Source: CAMCTV01 sp964420985 (lineage in GTDB: Bacteria; Bacteroidota; Bacteroidia; Flavobacteriales_D; Sanyastnellaceae). From it: DNA of 58,894 nt. Both the position numbers and the translations under genes were made by a program. The notes under the pieces are model-generated. The model ran no database searches and was not told the origin of the DNA. It saw only the letters and a program-made list of their open reading frames with translations. Positions 1-9,000 of the stretch are shown one piece after another. Positions within the stretch are counted from its first letter, which is position 1; each line of letters starts with the position of its first letter. Location of the stretch: NCBI GenBank assembly GCA_964420985.1, contig CAYQUT010000016.1:1-58894 (forward strand), given 5' to 3'.

Positions 1-25
1 TCTTTCTCGAGTGAAGCAGATCTAC

Positions 26-57
26 TGTTTCTGTTTCTGTTTCTGTTTCTGTTTCAC
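26..57. repeat. short 6-bp tandem repeat (TTTCTG unit)
   Basis: About five consecutive copies of the hexamer TTTCTG lie near the left edge of the window. No coding frame or regulatory signal is attached to it. It is one of several simple repeats in this 535-bp gene-free stretch. Confidence 0.7.
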
Positions 58-78
58 GCTCTGAAAAGACCACCCCGT

Positions 79-126
79 CTTGGCTACGCCAAGCCACCCC
101 TCCTTTCCGCTACGCGGTAGGAGGGG
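79..126. repeat. two adjacent GC-rich hairpins (palindromic intergenic element)
   Basis: The first hairpin is CTTGGC-TAC-GCCAAG (79-93). The second is nested: CCCCTCCT (97-104) pairs with AGGAGGGG (119-126) and encloses CCGC-TAC-GCGG (107-117). Both have the same TAC triloop. The composition is much more GC-rich than the surroundings. No U-tract follows, so this looks like a dispersed palindromic unit rather than a simple terminator. Its function is unknown. Confidence 0.6.
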
Positions 127-131
127 AGATT

Positions 132-295
132 CACCGATCCACCAATCCACCGATCCACTGATTTACAGATCCACCGATCCACTGATTTACTGATTTACTG
201 ATTTACTGATCCACTGATTTACAGATCCACCGATCCACTGATTTACCGATTCACTGATGTACTGATTTACTGATTTACTGATCCACTGATTTACT
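132..295. repeat. degenerate 8-bp tandem repeat (NGATYYAC, about 20 copies)
   Basis: The stretch reads as an almost uninterrupted series of 8-mers of form NGATYYAC, mostly GATTTAC and GATCCAC variants. The two versions differ mainly by paired C/T transitions (TT or CC). Three units make 24 bp, so the minus strand has an artificial 8-residue repeating frame (period VNQWISKS); I do not call this a gene, as it lacks a start context and any domain. Confidence 0.75.
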
Positions 296-296
296 C

Positions 297-313
297 GGCG
301 AATGCAATTCGCC
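297..313. repeat. short palindrome GGCGAAT-GCA-ATTCGCC
   Basis: A perfect 7-bp inverted repeat with a 3-nt loop sits directly at the right end of the 8-bp tandem array and next to the gene relic at 315-433. It resembles small palindromic units scattered between genes in many bacteria. No function can be assigned. Confidence 0.5.
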
Positions 314-314
314 C

Positions 315-433
315 CTACTTCTGATTCACATATTCCCTCACCGCCTCCGCCGTTGTCAGCCAATCCCGAGCTCAACGCGTTCCAGCATCAACTGCAACTT
401 TTCTTGACCCCAAGGATAGTTTTTCCAATTCAT
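315..433 (-). pseudogene. frameshifted remnant of an unknown gene
   Basis: Reading the minus strand from an ATG at 433, about 20 codons are open (begins MNWKNYPWGQEKLQ), and the frame then hits a stop. In a second frame the same stretch continues as RDWLTTAEAVREYVNQK before a TAG at 315-317. The two pieces together read like one continuous polypeptide with a frameshift near 365-372. It could also be the C-terminal tail of a deleted gene. I do not recognise the family. It lies against repeats, consistent with decay. Confidence 0.35.
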
Positions 434-490
434 ATTGCAAATATCGGATAAATAACTTTTTAATTACACCCGATAATCTTTCATTCAACA

Positions 491-514
491 AAAAAGAGGC
501 TCTCGCCTCTTTTC
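491..514 (-). terminator. rho-independent terminator of the gene at 536-1420
   Basis: On the minus strand AGAGGC-GAGA-GCCTCT forms a 6-bp stem with a tetraloop, followed directly by a run of T. It lies about 25 nt past the stop of the 3-hydroxybutyryl-CoA dehydrogenase gene. Confidence 0.85.
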
Positions 515-535
515 CTCAATTGTATTCAATAACAA

Positions 536-1420
536 TTACTTGAACTTGACAGCTGTTGCTGCTTTGGTGGCTGGATCGACTTTGTAGAAGCCTTCACCGC
601 TTTTGTCTCCGAGCTTGCCCGCTTGAACCATGTTCACCAACAAAGGACATGGTGCGTATTTGGGATTGCCAAATCCATCGTTCATCACACGCAAGATGGC
701 CAAGCAAACATCCAACCCAATGAAATCTGCCAAGCGCAATGGGCCCATGGGATGTCCCATACCCAACTTCATTACGGTATCTATTTCCTCTACTCCTGCT
801 ACCCCTTCAAACAAAGTATAAATGGCTTCGTTGATCATCGGCATCAAAATGCGGTTAGCCACAAAACCAGGATAGTCATTTACTTCAACAGGGACTTTTT
901 GCAACTGCTTGGACATTTCAAAAACTGCTTCCGTAATAGCATCTGAAGTGCTGTATCCACGAATTACCTCTACCAATTTCATAACGGGTACAGGATTCAT
1001 GAAGTGCATGCCAATCACTTGCTCAGGACGCTTGGTGACAGAGGCAATCTTGGTGATTGAAATGGAACTGGTATTAGAAGCAAGAATGCATGCCGCTGGC
1101 GCGAACTCATCCATGGATTGAAAAATCTTCAATTTCAAATCTACATTCTCTGTAGCGGCTTCAACAGCCAAATCTGCATTGGCAATTCCTGACTTTAAAT
1201 CCGTCACCAAACTCAAATTGGCTAAAGTTGCGTTCTTGGCGGCTTCATCAATGATGCCTTTGGATACCTGGCGATCCAAATTCTTGGTAATGGTTTGCAA
1301 GGCACGATCCAATTGGCTTTGATTGACATCTACCAGATTAACCTTGTTGCCATATTGTGCAAATACGTGAGCAATTCCATTTCCCATGGTTCCTGCTCCG
1401 ATGACTGTGATATTCTTCAT
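536..1420 (-). CDS. hbd: 3-hydroxybutyryl-CoA dehydrogenase
   Basis: A cytoplasmic NAD(P)-dependent dehydrogenase that interconverts (S)-3-hydroxybutyryl-CoA and acetoacetyl-CoA in fatty-acid/butyrate-type acyl-CoA metabolism. The 294 residues match the usual single-domain bacterial length of about 280-295. Visible features are the N-terminal Rossmann motif GAGTMGNG (8-15), the SNTSS substrate-binding stretch (115-119), the catalytic His139 in GMHFMNPVP, and the C-terminal dimerisation domain starting around the GFVANR motif. A TATTTTCG box (one mismatch to the -7 consensus) lies about 20 nt upstream, so this gene seems to have its own promoter. It ends at a clear hairpin terminator. The paralogous function 3-hydroxyacyl-CoA dehydrogenase is possible; substrate preference cannot be read from sequence. 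Confidence 0.93.
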   Translation of the reverse strand: MKNITVIGAGTMGNGIAHVFAQYGNKVNLVDVNQSQLDRALQTITKNLDRQVSKGIIDEAAKNATLANLSLVTDLKSGIANADLAVEAATENVDLKLKIFQSMDEFAPAACILASNTSSISITKIASVTKRPEQVIGMHFMNPVPVMKLVEVIRGYSTSDAITEAVFEMSKQLQKVPVEVNDYPGFVANRILMPMINEAIYTLFEGVAGVEEIDTVMKLGMGHPMGPLRLADFIGLDVCLAILRVMNDGFGNPKYAPCPLLVNMVQAGKLGDKSGEGFYKVDPATKAATAVKFK

Positions 1421-1459
1421 TTTAATTTATTCTGTGGGCGAAAATACATCAGGTTCAAC

Positions 1460-1915
1460 TCACTCCAACTGACGCCAAGCGGTTTCTCCGTCGCGGGTAA
1501 TTTGTAAAATCCAATACAAAACGGCCACCCCGATAAAAGGAACCAAAGCATCTGTCCATTGACGGGTTACCCAATATAGCAATGCAGCGCTAAACATGGA
1601 GGAAATCACCACCAAATGAAAACCCAATTTTCTTTTGCGGTACAATAAAATGGCTCCGGCAATGGTGATTAAACCAATATAACCTGACCATTCATAGTAT
1701 GGAGGATTGAGATAGTCCACCCCATCCATCTTAGCCATCATTTCACTCATGGTGATGCTCACCAAACTACTTATTGCATTTCCGACAATAAGTAAGATCA
1801 ACCATGTCACTACGCATCCGTGTCTTCTTCCCGTGGGGGGTAATGGTGTTGCATTCTGTTGATTTTCCGGAGCGGGCGCTTGGCTATCTTGATCGGGTTC
1901 TGTCCAATTTTCCAT
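1460..1915 (-). CDS. small four-helix integral membrane protein, unknown function
   Basis: 151 residues. The N-terminal about 30 residues are polar, rich in Q, P and E, and probably cytoplasmic. Four hydrophobic segments follow, around residues 35-55, 77-92, 99-113 and 123-139. I do not recognise a named family. An exact TATTTTTG -7 box ends 4 nt before the ATG, so the transcript is predicted to be leaderless. The gene is divergent from pdhB, and the two promoters share about 60 bp. It is followed 39 nt later by the separately promoted hbd gene. Confidence 0.7.
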   Translation of the reverse strand: MENWTEPDQDSQAPAPENQQNATPLPPTGRRHGCVVTWLILLIVGNAISSLVSITMSEMMAKMDGVDYLNPPYYEWSGYIGLITIAGAILLYRKRKLGFHLVVISSMFSAALLYWVTRQWTDALVPFIGVAVLYWILQITRDGETAWRQLE

Positions 1916-1919
1916 GGGT

Positions 1920-1927
1920 CAAAAATA
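1920..1927 (-). promoter_or_regulatory. -7 box TATTTTTG, 4 nt before the start of the 1915 gene
   Basis: Exact match to the Bacteroidota -7 consensus TAnnTTTG on the minus strand. With a start point 3-7 nt downstream of the box, transcription would begin at or within the ATG, giving a leaderless mRNA. Confidence 0.65.
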
Positions 1928-1976
1928 GATATTTTAATTCTTCCTCGATTTATGGTGTGTTTTTATCTGCTTGGAT

Positions 1977-1984
1977 TATTTTTG
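1977..1984 (+). promoter_or_regulatory. -7 box TATTTTTG of pdhB
   Basis: Exact TAnnTTTG, 20 nt before the ATG at 2005. The leader between them is A-rich near the start codon. This promoter supports the start at 2005 over any of the upstream in-frame codons. Confidence 0.6.
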
Positions 1985-2004
1985 TGCCACTTACGAAAAA
2001 AGAT

Positions 2005-2982
2005 ATGCGCGAAATTCAATTTAGAGAGGCCATCTGTGAGGCCATGTCAGAAGAGATGAGAAGAGACTCCTCCGTTTTCCTTCTGGGAGAAGAGGTGGCT
2101 GAGTACAACGGTGCTTACAAGGCTTCCAAAGGCATGCTGGACGAATTTGGTCCCAAGCGCGTAATCGATACACCTATTGCGGAATTGGGTTTTGCCGGTA
2201 TCGCAGTAGGAGCTGCCATGAATGGTTTGCGTCCTGTGGTTGAATTCATGACCTGGAACTTTGCCATTTTGGCGGCAGATCAAATCATCAACTCAGCGGC
2301 CAAGATGTTGCAAATGTCTGGTGGACAATACAACGTACCGATTGTATTTCGTGCACCCAACGGTACCGCTGGTCAATTGGCGGCCACACACAGCCAAAGT
2401 TTTGAAGCATTTTATGCGCACTTCCCAGGTTTAAAAGTAATCACTCCTTCCAACCCTTACGATGCCAAAGGATTGTTGAAAGCGGCTATCCGTGACAACG
2501 ACCCTGTTTTGTTCATGGAGTCTGAGAAAATGTATGGAGACAAAGGAATGGTGCCAGATGGAGAATATATTTTGCCCATTGGTGTTGCGGACATCAAGCG
2601 TGAAGGAACAGATGTAACCTTAGTGTCATTTGGTAAAATCATGAAAACAGCATTGGCCGCAGCTGAAGAATGTGAGAAAGAAGGCATCAGTGTAGAAGTC
2701 ATTGACTTGCGCACAATCCGTCCTTTGGACATTGACACCATCATCAACTCAGTGAAGAAAACCAATCGATTGATCATTTTGGAAGAAAGTTGGCCTGTGG
2801 CCAGCATTTCAACTGAAATTGCCTACCGCGTGCAGCGCAATGCTTTTGATTATTTGGATGCACCCATTCGTCGATTAACACAAACGGATACCCCATTTGC
2901 ATTTGCTCCCACTTTGATTGAGGCTGCTCTGCCCCAGATCAAAGATGTGGTTCAAGCCGCAAAGGAAGTTTGTTACAAATAA
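2005..2982 (+). CDS. pdhB: pyruvate dehydrogenase E1 component, beta subunit
   Basis: Beta subunit of the thiamine-diphosphate-dependent E1 of the pyruvate (or 2-oxo acid) dehydrogenase complex, which decarboxylates pyruvate and passes the acetyl group to lipoyl-E2. 325 residues, the normal length. The N-terminal transketolase-type pyrimidine-binding domain contains LLGEEV and the ThDP-binding Glu in TPIAELGF; the C-terminal domain contains EVIDLRTIRPLD and LIILEESWP. The frame stays open upstream, but homologues begin at MREIQFREAI and the promoter lies at 1977-1984, so the start is 2005. The alpha subunit is not in this window, so E1 alpha and beta are unlinked here. Branched-chain oxo-acid E1 beta is the main alternative. 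meaB follows after 13 nt, probably in one transcript. Confidence 0.93.
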   Translation: MREIQFREAICEAMSEEMRRDSSVFLLGEEVAEYNGAYKASKGMLDEFGPKRVIDTPIAELGFAGIAVGAAMNGLRPVVEFMTWNFAILAADQIINSAAKMLQMSGGQYNVPIVFRAPNGTAGQLAATHSQSFEAFYAHFPGLKVITPSNPYDAKGLLKAAIRDNDPVLFMESEKMYGDKGMVPDGEYILPIGVADIKREGTDVTLVSFGKIMKTALAAAEECEKEGISVEVIDLRTIRPLDIDTIINSVKKTNRLIILEESWPVASISTEIAYRVQRNAFDYLDAPIRRLTQTDTPFAFAPTLIEAALPQIKDVVQAAKEVCYK

Positions 2983-2995
2983 CAACCATTAAAAT

Positions 2996-4027
2996 ATGAC
3001 GATGTCCTCTTCTCAGTCTGAATCCAGAAAGAAGGCCATCGAAGCATTGCGCCAACATCAGCATCAGTGGACTGCTGAACAGTTGGCGCAGCGAGTTTTA
3101 GACGGTAATCGTGATGCGCTTTCCACTGCCATTACTTGGTGTGAAAGCACATTGAAGGAACACCGACAAAAAGCCCAAGCCGTGCTGGATATCATCACTC
3201 CTCATTCCGGAAATTCTTTTCGGTTGGGGATCACTGGAGTTCCTGGAGTTGGGAAAAGTACGTTGATTGAGGCTTTGGGATTGATTTGGATAGCGGAAGG
3301 TCATAAGGTAGCTGTATTGGCCATTGATCCAACCAGCCCCATCACTCAGGGAAGTATATTGGGGGATAAGACGAGAATGGAACACCTTTCGGTTCATCCA
3401 GATGCTTATGTCAGGCCTAGTGCAACCGCCAACGAATTGGGTGGGGTTGCTGCAAGAACACACGAAGCCATTCTGCTTTGTGAGGCCGCAGGTTACAACC
3501 GTATTATCATTGAGACCGTTGGTGTTGGACAAAGTGAAACAGCTGTATCACACATGACCGATTGTTTTTTGCTATTGATGCTGGCTGGTGCAGGAGATCA
3601 ATTGCAAGGCATCAAGCGCGGCATCATGGAGATGTGCGACATCATGGCCATTACCAAAGCTGAGGGAGAAAACGCCGCTGCAGCCAATCGGGCCAAGGCC
3701 GAATACCAAAACGCATTGCATTTATTTCCGGAAAGAGAGGACAAATGGTTTCCCCCAGTTGTTACCCTTTCTGCCATTGAGCAACTTGGACTAGATGAGT
3801 TGAACCAACAGCTAGCATTTTTTGAGACCTGGTCGAAATCACGCCTTTGGGAAGAAAAACGAAAAAAACAGCTCTTGTATCAGATGGAACAAGAATGGAT
3901 AAGGCAATGGAAACAACAAAAAATGGACAATCCTGAATTCCAGGAACTCTTTCAGCAATTGCAGCAATCCGTGGCCAATCAAGAAATCAGTCTGGCCAGC
4001 GCTGTTGCCCGATTGGTGAGGGATTGA
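2996..4027 (+). CDS. meaB: methylmalonyl-CoA mutase-associated GTPase MeaB
   Basis: A G3E-family P-loop GTPase that protects and reloads adenosylcobalamin-dependent methylmalonyl-CoA mutase. 343 residues. The Walker A motif GVPGVGKST is at residues 81-89, the base-recognition and switch regions include AIDPTSP and ETVGVGQSE, and a helical C-terminal dimerisation arm follows. The G4 position reads TKAE rather than the usual N/TKxD, a conservative Asp-to-Glu change at the guanine-specificity residue. An alternative ATG lies two codons downstream. It follows pdhB by 13 nt. The mutase subunits are not in this window. The stop codon lies inside a structured repeat element (4020-4104). Confidence 0.9.
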   Translation: MTMSSSQSESRKKAIEALRQHQHQWTAEQLAQRVLDGNRDALSTAITWCESTLKEHRQKAQAVLDIITPHSGNSFRLGITGVPGVGKSTLIEALGLIWIAEGHKVAVLAIDPTSPITQGSILGDKTRMEHLSVHPDAYVRPSATANELGGVAARTHEAILLCEAAGYNRIIIETVGVGQSETAVSHMTDCFLLLMLAGAGDQLQGIKRGIMEMCDIMAITKAEGENAAAANRAKAEYQNALHLFPEREDKWFPPVVTLSAIEQLGLDELNQQLAFFETWSKSRLWEEKRKKQLLYQMEQEWIRQWKQQKMDNPEFQELFQQLQQSVANQEISLASAVARLVRD

Positions 4028-4104
4028 AGCGGTATCCCGCAGGGCAGGCTGTAAGGCCTGCACGAGGAATACAAGCGGAAAGCCCGACCCCGCAACGCGG
4101 GGGC
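4020..4104 (+). ncRNA. structured dispersed element, copy 1 (downstream of meaB)
   Basis: A GC-rich block overlapping the meaB stop codon. It contains AGCGGTATCCCG, the hairpin GCAGGC-TGTAAG-GCCTGC (4044-4061), the block GAGGAATACAAGCGGAAAGC, and the hairpin CCCCGC-AAC-GCGGGG (4088-4102). A related element is found on the minus strand at about 18170-18265 with the same order of conserved blocks. It may be a structured RNA, a palindromic repeat or a bidirectional terminator between meaB and the convergent nuclease gene. From memory, similar blocks are common between genes in Flavobacteriia, but this has not been verified. Confidence 0.45.
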
Positions 4105-4109
4105 ACCAC

Positions 4110-5534
4110 CTACAAATTGTTCACCACGATTCTAATATGATATTCCTGACCTCCTTGGTTCAACTTCAACACATAGGTGCCATTGGCCAAATCACGGAAT
4201 GAGAAAATACCTGAGGAAGCGTTACTGTGACTTTCGTTTTCTTTAAAAAGAACCAACTTGCCCATTGTGTTATAAACCAACATCTTCGCTGTGGACTGGT
4301 TGTCTTTTAAAACCAAAACAGGTTGCGAACCATTGCCAAACAACTGATACGGCAACTCCAATATCTCTTTTACCAATACCGTGCTGGTATCTGTGGTATC
4401 CACAATCTCAGTGGTATCGATGGGGACATAGGTTAAATCATGAAAGTCAATTAGATTCACCCAATAAGGGTGGTCGATAAACGGATTTCTGTTTTGCTGA
4501 ATGGATTGGATGTAGTCATTTCGCGCTCGTTCATAATCATCAGGAAGATCATTAAAATGCCATTCCAAAAGCGTTTCCAATGATTGCGGAGCCTCACTAA
4601 GGTTGGGCAACACAACATTATTCAATTGATTGAAAGTCCAATTCAACCCTTCCAATCCATCATAGCGCATGGCCATATACAACAAAGCACGCGCGGCATC
4701 TCCCTTTTGTACTTCACGGGGCTCATACACCACTTGATTCAAATCATTGAATCCCAACTTTCCCAAATGAAAAGAAGATTGCACATTGACAACTTCTCCC
4801 AAAGGATGATTGCTGCGAACACCGTTTGCATTGTTTTGTTGAGTGGGAAACAAGTGATGTTGATCCGCGTATTCATCTGTACCCGTGCCGGAGTAGCTCG
4901 GCATCCAGCTGTGGCAATAGGTATGTTCCCTGCTGATGGGTAACCAATCAAATGGGGGTGTATATACGTGATGATACTGAGAGTACACACACGTAATCAC
5001 TTTTTGGCCATCGGCAGTATCCTCAGATGCGAAATCAGCAATCATGGTTTCGTCATAATTGTTGTAACTGATTTTGGTGTAAGGCGAGCGGATACGGTCT
5101 TGAAGATCGGTGATGAAATTGGTTTGGGTAGAATCAATGGTATCATAATAACTCCCGACCATATTGAACGGGGTTTGCACCACAAAAGGTTCGTCATAAG
5201 GAATATAAATGGGACTTCCTCCACCATTCTCTTTGGTATACAATTGATAGAAATAGGAACGGCTTGCACGGAGTGATTTTTGCAAAAAACTCGGAACAGT
5301 TCCTGCGTATGCCACTTGATCATCCCCTAAGTAATCGCCCTGCTGATAATCGATACCGTCTTCAGGAGCGCTCAGCATGGCTGTGTTTCCTCTAACCAAA
5401 ACAAAACCCATCACATTGGGCATGCTGGGCCAATTGAGTTGTGCTTTATAGGAAGTGACACCTGACACTTGCACTTGTGAAAAAGTCAAAAACGATGTTA
5501 CTAAAAAAATAATCAATAATATAATTTTTCTCAT
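4110..5534 (-). CDS. secreted endonuclease I family nuclease with T9SS sorting domain
   Basis: Predicted extracellular nuclease that degrades DNA (possibly RNA), probably for nutrient or phosphate scavenging. The signal peptide is MRKIILLIIFLVTSFLTFSQ. The start is placed at 5534 because upstream in-frame codons would overlap the preceding gene and weaken the signal peptide. The endonuclease I domain (PF04231) shows the characteristic run TYCHSWMPS, then ADQHHLFPT and VRSNHPLG, with the metal-ligand His and Asn residues of this beta-beta-alpha-metal nuclease. The last about 80 residues form a T9SS type A sorting domain (LVYNTMGKLVL, GTYVLKL). 20 nt separate it from the DUF423 gene upstream, so cotranscription is likely. 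Confidence 0.88.
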   Translation of the reverse strand: MRKIILLIIFLVTSFLTFSQVQVSGVTSYKAQLNWPSMPNVMGFVLVRGNTAMLSAPEDGIDYQQGDYLGDDQVAYAGTVPSFLQKSLRASRSYFYQLYTKENGGGSPIYIPYDEPFVVQTPFNMVGSYYDTIDSTQTNFITDLQDRIRSPYTKISYNNYDETMIADFASEDTADGQKVITCVYSQYHHVYTPPFDWLPISREHTYCHSWMPSYSGTGTDEYADQHHLFPTQQNNANGVRSNHPLGEVVNVQSSFHLGKLGFNDLNQVVYEPREVQKGDAARALLYMAMRYDGLEGLNWTFNQLNNVVLPNLSEAPQSLETLLEWHFNDLPDDYERARNDYIQSIQQNRNPFIDHPYWVNLIDFHDLTYVPIDTTEIVDTTDTSTVLVKEILELPYQLFGNGSQPVLVLKDNQSTAKMLVYNTMGKLVLFKENESHSNASSGIFSFRDLANGTYVLKLNQGGQEYHIRIVVNNL

Positions 5535-5553
5535 GACGTAATTTTCAAATGAT

Positions 5554-5934
5554 TTACTCACCTTTTTTGAAATAGTTCCAACCTAAACTTAACCAACCCG
5601 CAATCATCAAAAGGCCTCCAATGGGAGTAATAGGACCAATAAATGCATTGATTGGCCATTGAAAAATACTATTGAAAACCAAGATGTAAATGGAACCGCT
5701 GAACAAGATTAATCCGATAAAAATCAAACGAAACGAGGGCAATATTTTCTCACTAAAATCGCTTGAAAAGCGCACTGTCAGAAGACCTAAGCACATGATG
5801 AGATGATACAACACCCCTGTTTTGAAAGACTCAATTTTCTCCGCGTTGACCAAATTCTTGAGACCATGGGCGCCAAAAGCGCCCAAAATAATGGCCAATG
5901 CAAAAGCAAAAAACAATGTTGATTTCCTTGACAT
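5554..5934 (-). CDS. DUF423 family small inner-membrane protein
   Basis: 126 residues with four predicted transmembrane helices. The N-terminal pattern AIILGAFGAHGLK and the following YHLIMCLGLL are typical of the DUF423 (YgdD-like) family, whose function is unknown. An exact TACTTTTG -7 box ends 5 nt before the ATG, predicting a leaderless message. It is the first gene of a probable pair with the secreted nuclease and is divergent from the giant envelope gene at 6012. Confidence 0.88.
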   Translation of the reverse strand: MSRKSTLFFAFALAIILGAFGAHGLKNLVNAEKIESFKTGVLYHLIMCLGLLTVRFSSDFSEKILPSFRLIFIGLILFSGSIYILVFNSIFQWPINAFIGPITPIGGLLMIAGWLSLGWNYFKKGE

Positions 5935-5939
5935 AGCTG

Positions 5940-5947
5940 CAAAAGTA
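5940..5947 (-). promoter_or_regulatory. -7 box TACTTTTG, 5 nt before the DUF423 gene
   Basis: Exact TAnnTTTG on the minus strand, predicted to give a leaderless transcript starting at 5934. Confidence 0.65.
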
Positions 5948-5959
5948 GGGTAAAATAAA

Positions 5960-5990
5960 TTGGTCAGTTTTGAAAGATTCCTTATATTTC
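5960..5990 (+). promoter_or_regulatory. promoter of the 6012 operon (TTG -33, TATATTTC -7)
   Basis: TTG at 5960-5962, a 20-nt spacer, then TATATTTC at 5983-5990 (one mismatch to TAnnTTTG). The expected start point near 5995 lies downstream of the possible TTG codon at 5970, which argues for the GTG start at 6012. Confidence 0.5.
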
Positions 5991-6011
5991 GTGATTAAAC
6001 AAACCGAACCC

Positions 6012-9000
6012 GTGAAATTGAAATTAAAGATTTACATAGGCTTAATCTTTTTGTTGCTCAGTACGTCGCTGAATGCACAGACGAAAAAAGATGAGGCCAA
6101 ATTGGCAAAGGAGGCGTTGGCGTTTTTTGATGCGCGCCAATATGCCGATGCGTTTCCCATGTACTCACAGCTTGTTGCATTGAATCCCACCAACGCCGAT
6201 TACGCCTATTTCTTTGGGGTTTGTGCCACTTTTTGCGATGTCGATAAAACCAATGCTGTCAAATATTTGAAGCAGGCCATCAAAGGAAATTATGCAGCAC
6301 CAGAGGTATATTATTTTCTGGGCAGAGCGCTGCACCTTAGTTATCAATTTGGTGAAGCATGTGCGGCATACGAAACCTTTTTGGATGTTGCATCACCCGA
6401 TATTGTGAGAAAATATGATGCCCTGCGACAAATTCAAATGTGTATTTACGGCACCCGACTTTTGACCAATCCGAAAGAACTTTTGGTGAAAAAACGAACA
6501 GAGGCTGAACGCATCAACTTTTTCAGGTACATGCAATTGGAGGCTGTTGGGGGTAAAATCATTACCACGCCGAATGAGCTTTTACAAGGGCGGGATAAGA
6601 AGTCAGCCAATCCGCATTTGATTTATTTGAACGGAACGCCGAAAAACATTTATTTCTCGATGTTAACCGACACAGCGGGACTTGACATTTTTCAATCAGA
6701 GTTAAAATCAGATGGATCCTACGGACCTCCCACCCCACTCAGTGGGAAGGTGAACACCGCATTTGATGAGGACTACGCCTTTTTGCATCCCAATGGTCGC
6801 AGTTTGTATTTCGCATCCAAGGGGCACAACAGCATGGGCGGTTATGACATTTTTCGATCCGATGTTGATTCACTGACCAAGAAATGGAAGAAACCCGTGA
6901 ACTTGGGATTCGCCTTCAATACTCCAGATGATGATTTGTTTTTCATTTCAGATGCAGACAACAAGACTGCGATTTTTGCTTCTGGTCGTTCTAGTGACAT
7001 CAATCACTACTCTCTTTACCAAACTGCTTTTGAGGGAACACCCATTGACATCATATACGCCAAAGCCAAGTTTGCCAATCTCAACAATCCTGAGAACAAT
7101 GTGGCTCAATTGGTTGTAAAAGATTTGGAAACAGGAGAGATTGTAGGGGATGTGACCTCTGATGTGAAAACCGGAGCGTTTGATGTTTACTTCCCCAAGC
7201 CAGGACGATATTCGTATACTGTGACATTACCTGATGGGACAGAACAATTGGTAGCTGAATTTGATGTACAACCCGGTAGATCCGGTTCTGTTTATTTCCC
7301 GCAGCAAGTGAATGTTTCCAAAAATGAAGAAGGTAAAGACGTTGTCACTGTAAAAAACGGACAAGATTTGGCTTTGGATAGTGGAATGGAAAAAGCCGTT
7401 GCGGCATTGTTGCGCAGCAAATCTCAACTACCGGTTTCAAAGCAAGCCGAGGACATGGCCAATATGGAGCGCAGCATGACCAATGCTCCAGCCTTAGCAG
7501 GATTTTCAAAGGGAAAAACAGCCGAAGATATTTTAAATGACATGAAGGCTGAAGCCAAAGCATTGAGTGCAGCGCAACCTATCGTTCAACAACAAAAGCA
7601 ATCGGCTTATCAATTGGCCAATCAACAAATCAAGTTGTCTCAGATAACAATGGCCAAATCCGATTCGCTTACCAAATCCATAATGGACAAAGTAGAGGCC
7701 GCCAAAGCCAAAGGAAACCCATACATTTTTACAGATGCAGATCGTGAGGTATTGAACCAAGCGCAAACATTGAGAGAACAGTCAGAAGCGCATCGGTTAA
7801 AGGCCAAAGGAGCTTTGGAATTGGCAGAACAATTGAGCGCCTATCAGGCTACGTTGGAACCTACGTCCAAGGAATTGCTTTCCCGTTCTACCAAGCTGCA
7901 GAGCTATTTAAAAGACAACAATGTTGATGGTGCTGTTGAGGTTTTAACTGAAGAACGCAAGCGCTTATTGGCGGAGCAATCTCGCCCCAAGAAACCCAGC
8001 AACGCTTTGCCCCAACGCGCCAAATCTTCAGCCAGGAATCATCAAGGCAACGAGGAACTGTATGCCAAGACACTGCAGGAGTTGAATGCCGCTGAAGCCA
8101 AAGCCATATTGGACCAAAAATCCAATGCTCCATCATTGGCCCAATCACAAGCTGCAGCAAAAAATAAAAAGACAGAGTTACTGCAACTGGATCCCAAGGT
8201 AAAGAAAACATATGATGAAGCCGCCTCTGCCAAATTATCCAATGGAATTTACACGCAATTGGTCAACAATGAGTCATTGGGATTGACTGAAGCTGAAAGG
8301 GTAAATTATGATCCGGCAGGAGTAGCCCAATTGCAAGGTCAATTGAAAGGATTGGAAACCAAATCCAATGGTGTATTTGCTGCACAAAGCGTCTATGACC
8401 TCGCTAAGGTCTCTCCTTATCGCAATTACAGTATCAATGATGTCAAAGATCCTGGAACGCAAAATTCACTGCTTGGAGCAGACAAGGGATTGGCCATTAA
8501 TATGGAAAATAAAGGCGCTGAAAACGGACAAGTAAAAAGCGCTGTTGATGTTTCCAACAATGGAGAAACCAAAGTGGAAGTGACCGTTGCAGGCGACAGT
8601 GCCAATACCAAAACAGAAATCGCGGTCAAAACCGAAGGCTCAGCTTTGAAAACAGAAACGGTTATTGACACTACTGCCGAGACCAAAAACAGCAGCCCTC
8701 AGGAGGCCAAAACAACGAATGAAAAAACAGAAGAGAACAAAGATTTAGAACTGGCTTTGAAATCGTCTCGTATCATGAAGCAAATTATAGATAGTGCACA
8801 ATTCAAAGAATTTGATGCGCTTTACGCCTACGAAGAGTTGAAAGCCTTTGAAAGATTAAAAAAATATCCAGATCTAACCAGCCTTTTCAAAGAGCGCGCT
8901 AAGTTGGATTCTTTGAATCAGGTCATTTCAGAGATGGATCAGAAAATCAAGAATGAAAATGATCCCGCAAAAAAACAAAGCGTAATTAACGGGCAAAATC

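Noticed and set aside
132..295. Possible CRISPR array or replication iterons
   Set aside because: The units are 8 bp with no spacers, no cas or rep genes and no DnaA boxes.
187..375. 62-residue minus-strand open frame with a VNQWISKS repeat
   Set aside because: It is produced by the 8-bp tandem repeat (three units = 8 codons); no domain, promoter or conserved start.
1804..2004. Upstream extension of pdhB to 1804
   Set aside because: It overlaps the divergent gene and its promoter; PdhB homologues begin at MREIQF.
5970..6011. TTG start for the giant SPOR protein
   Set aside because: It lies upstream of the predicted transcription start and adds 14 polar residues before the signal peptide.
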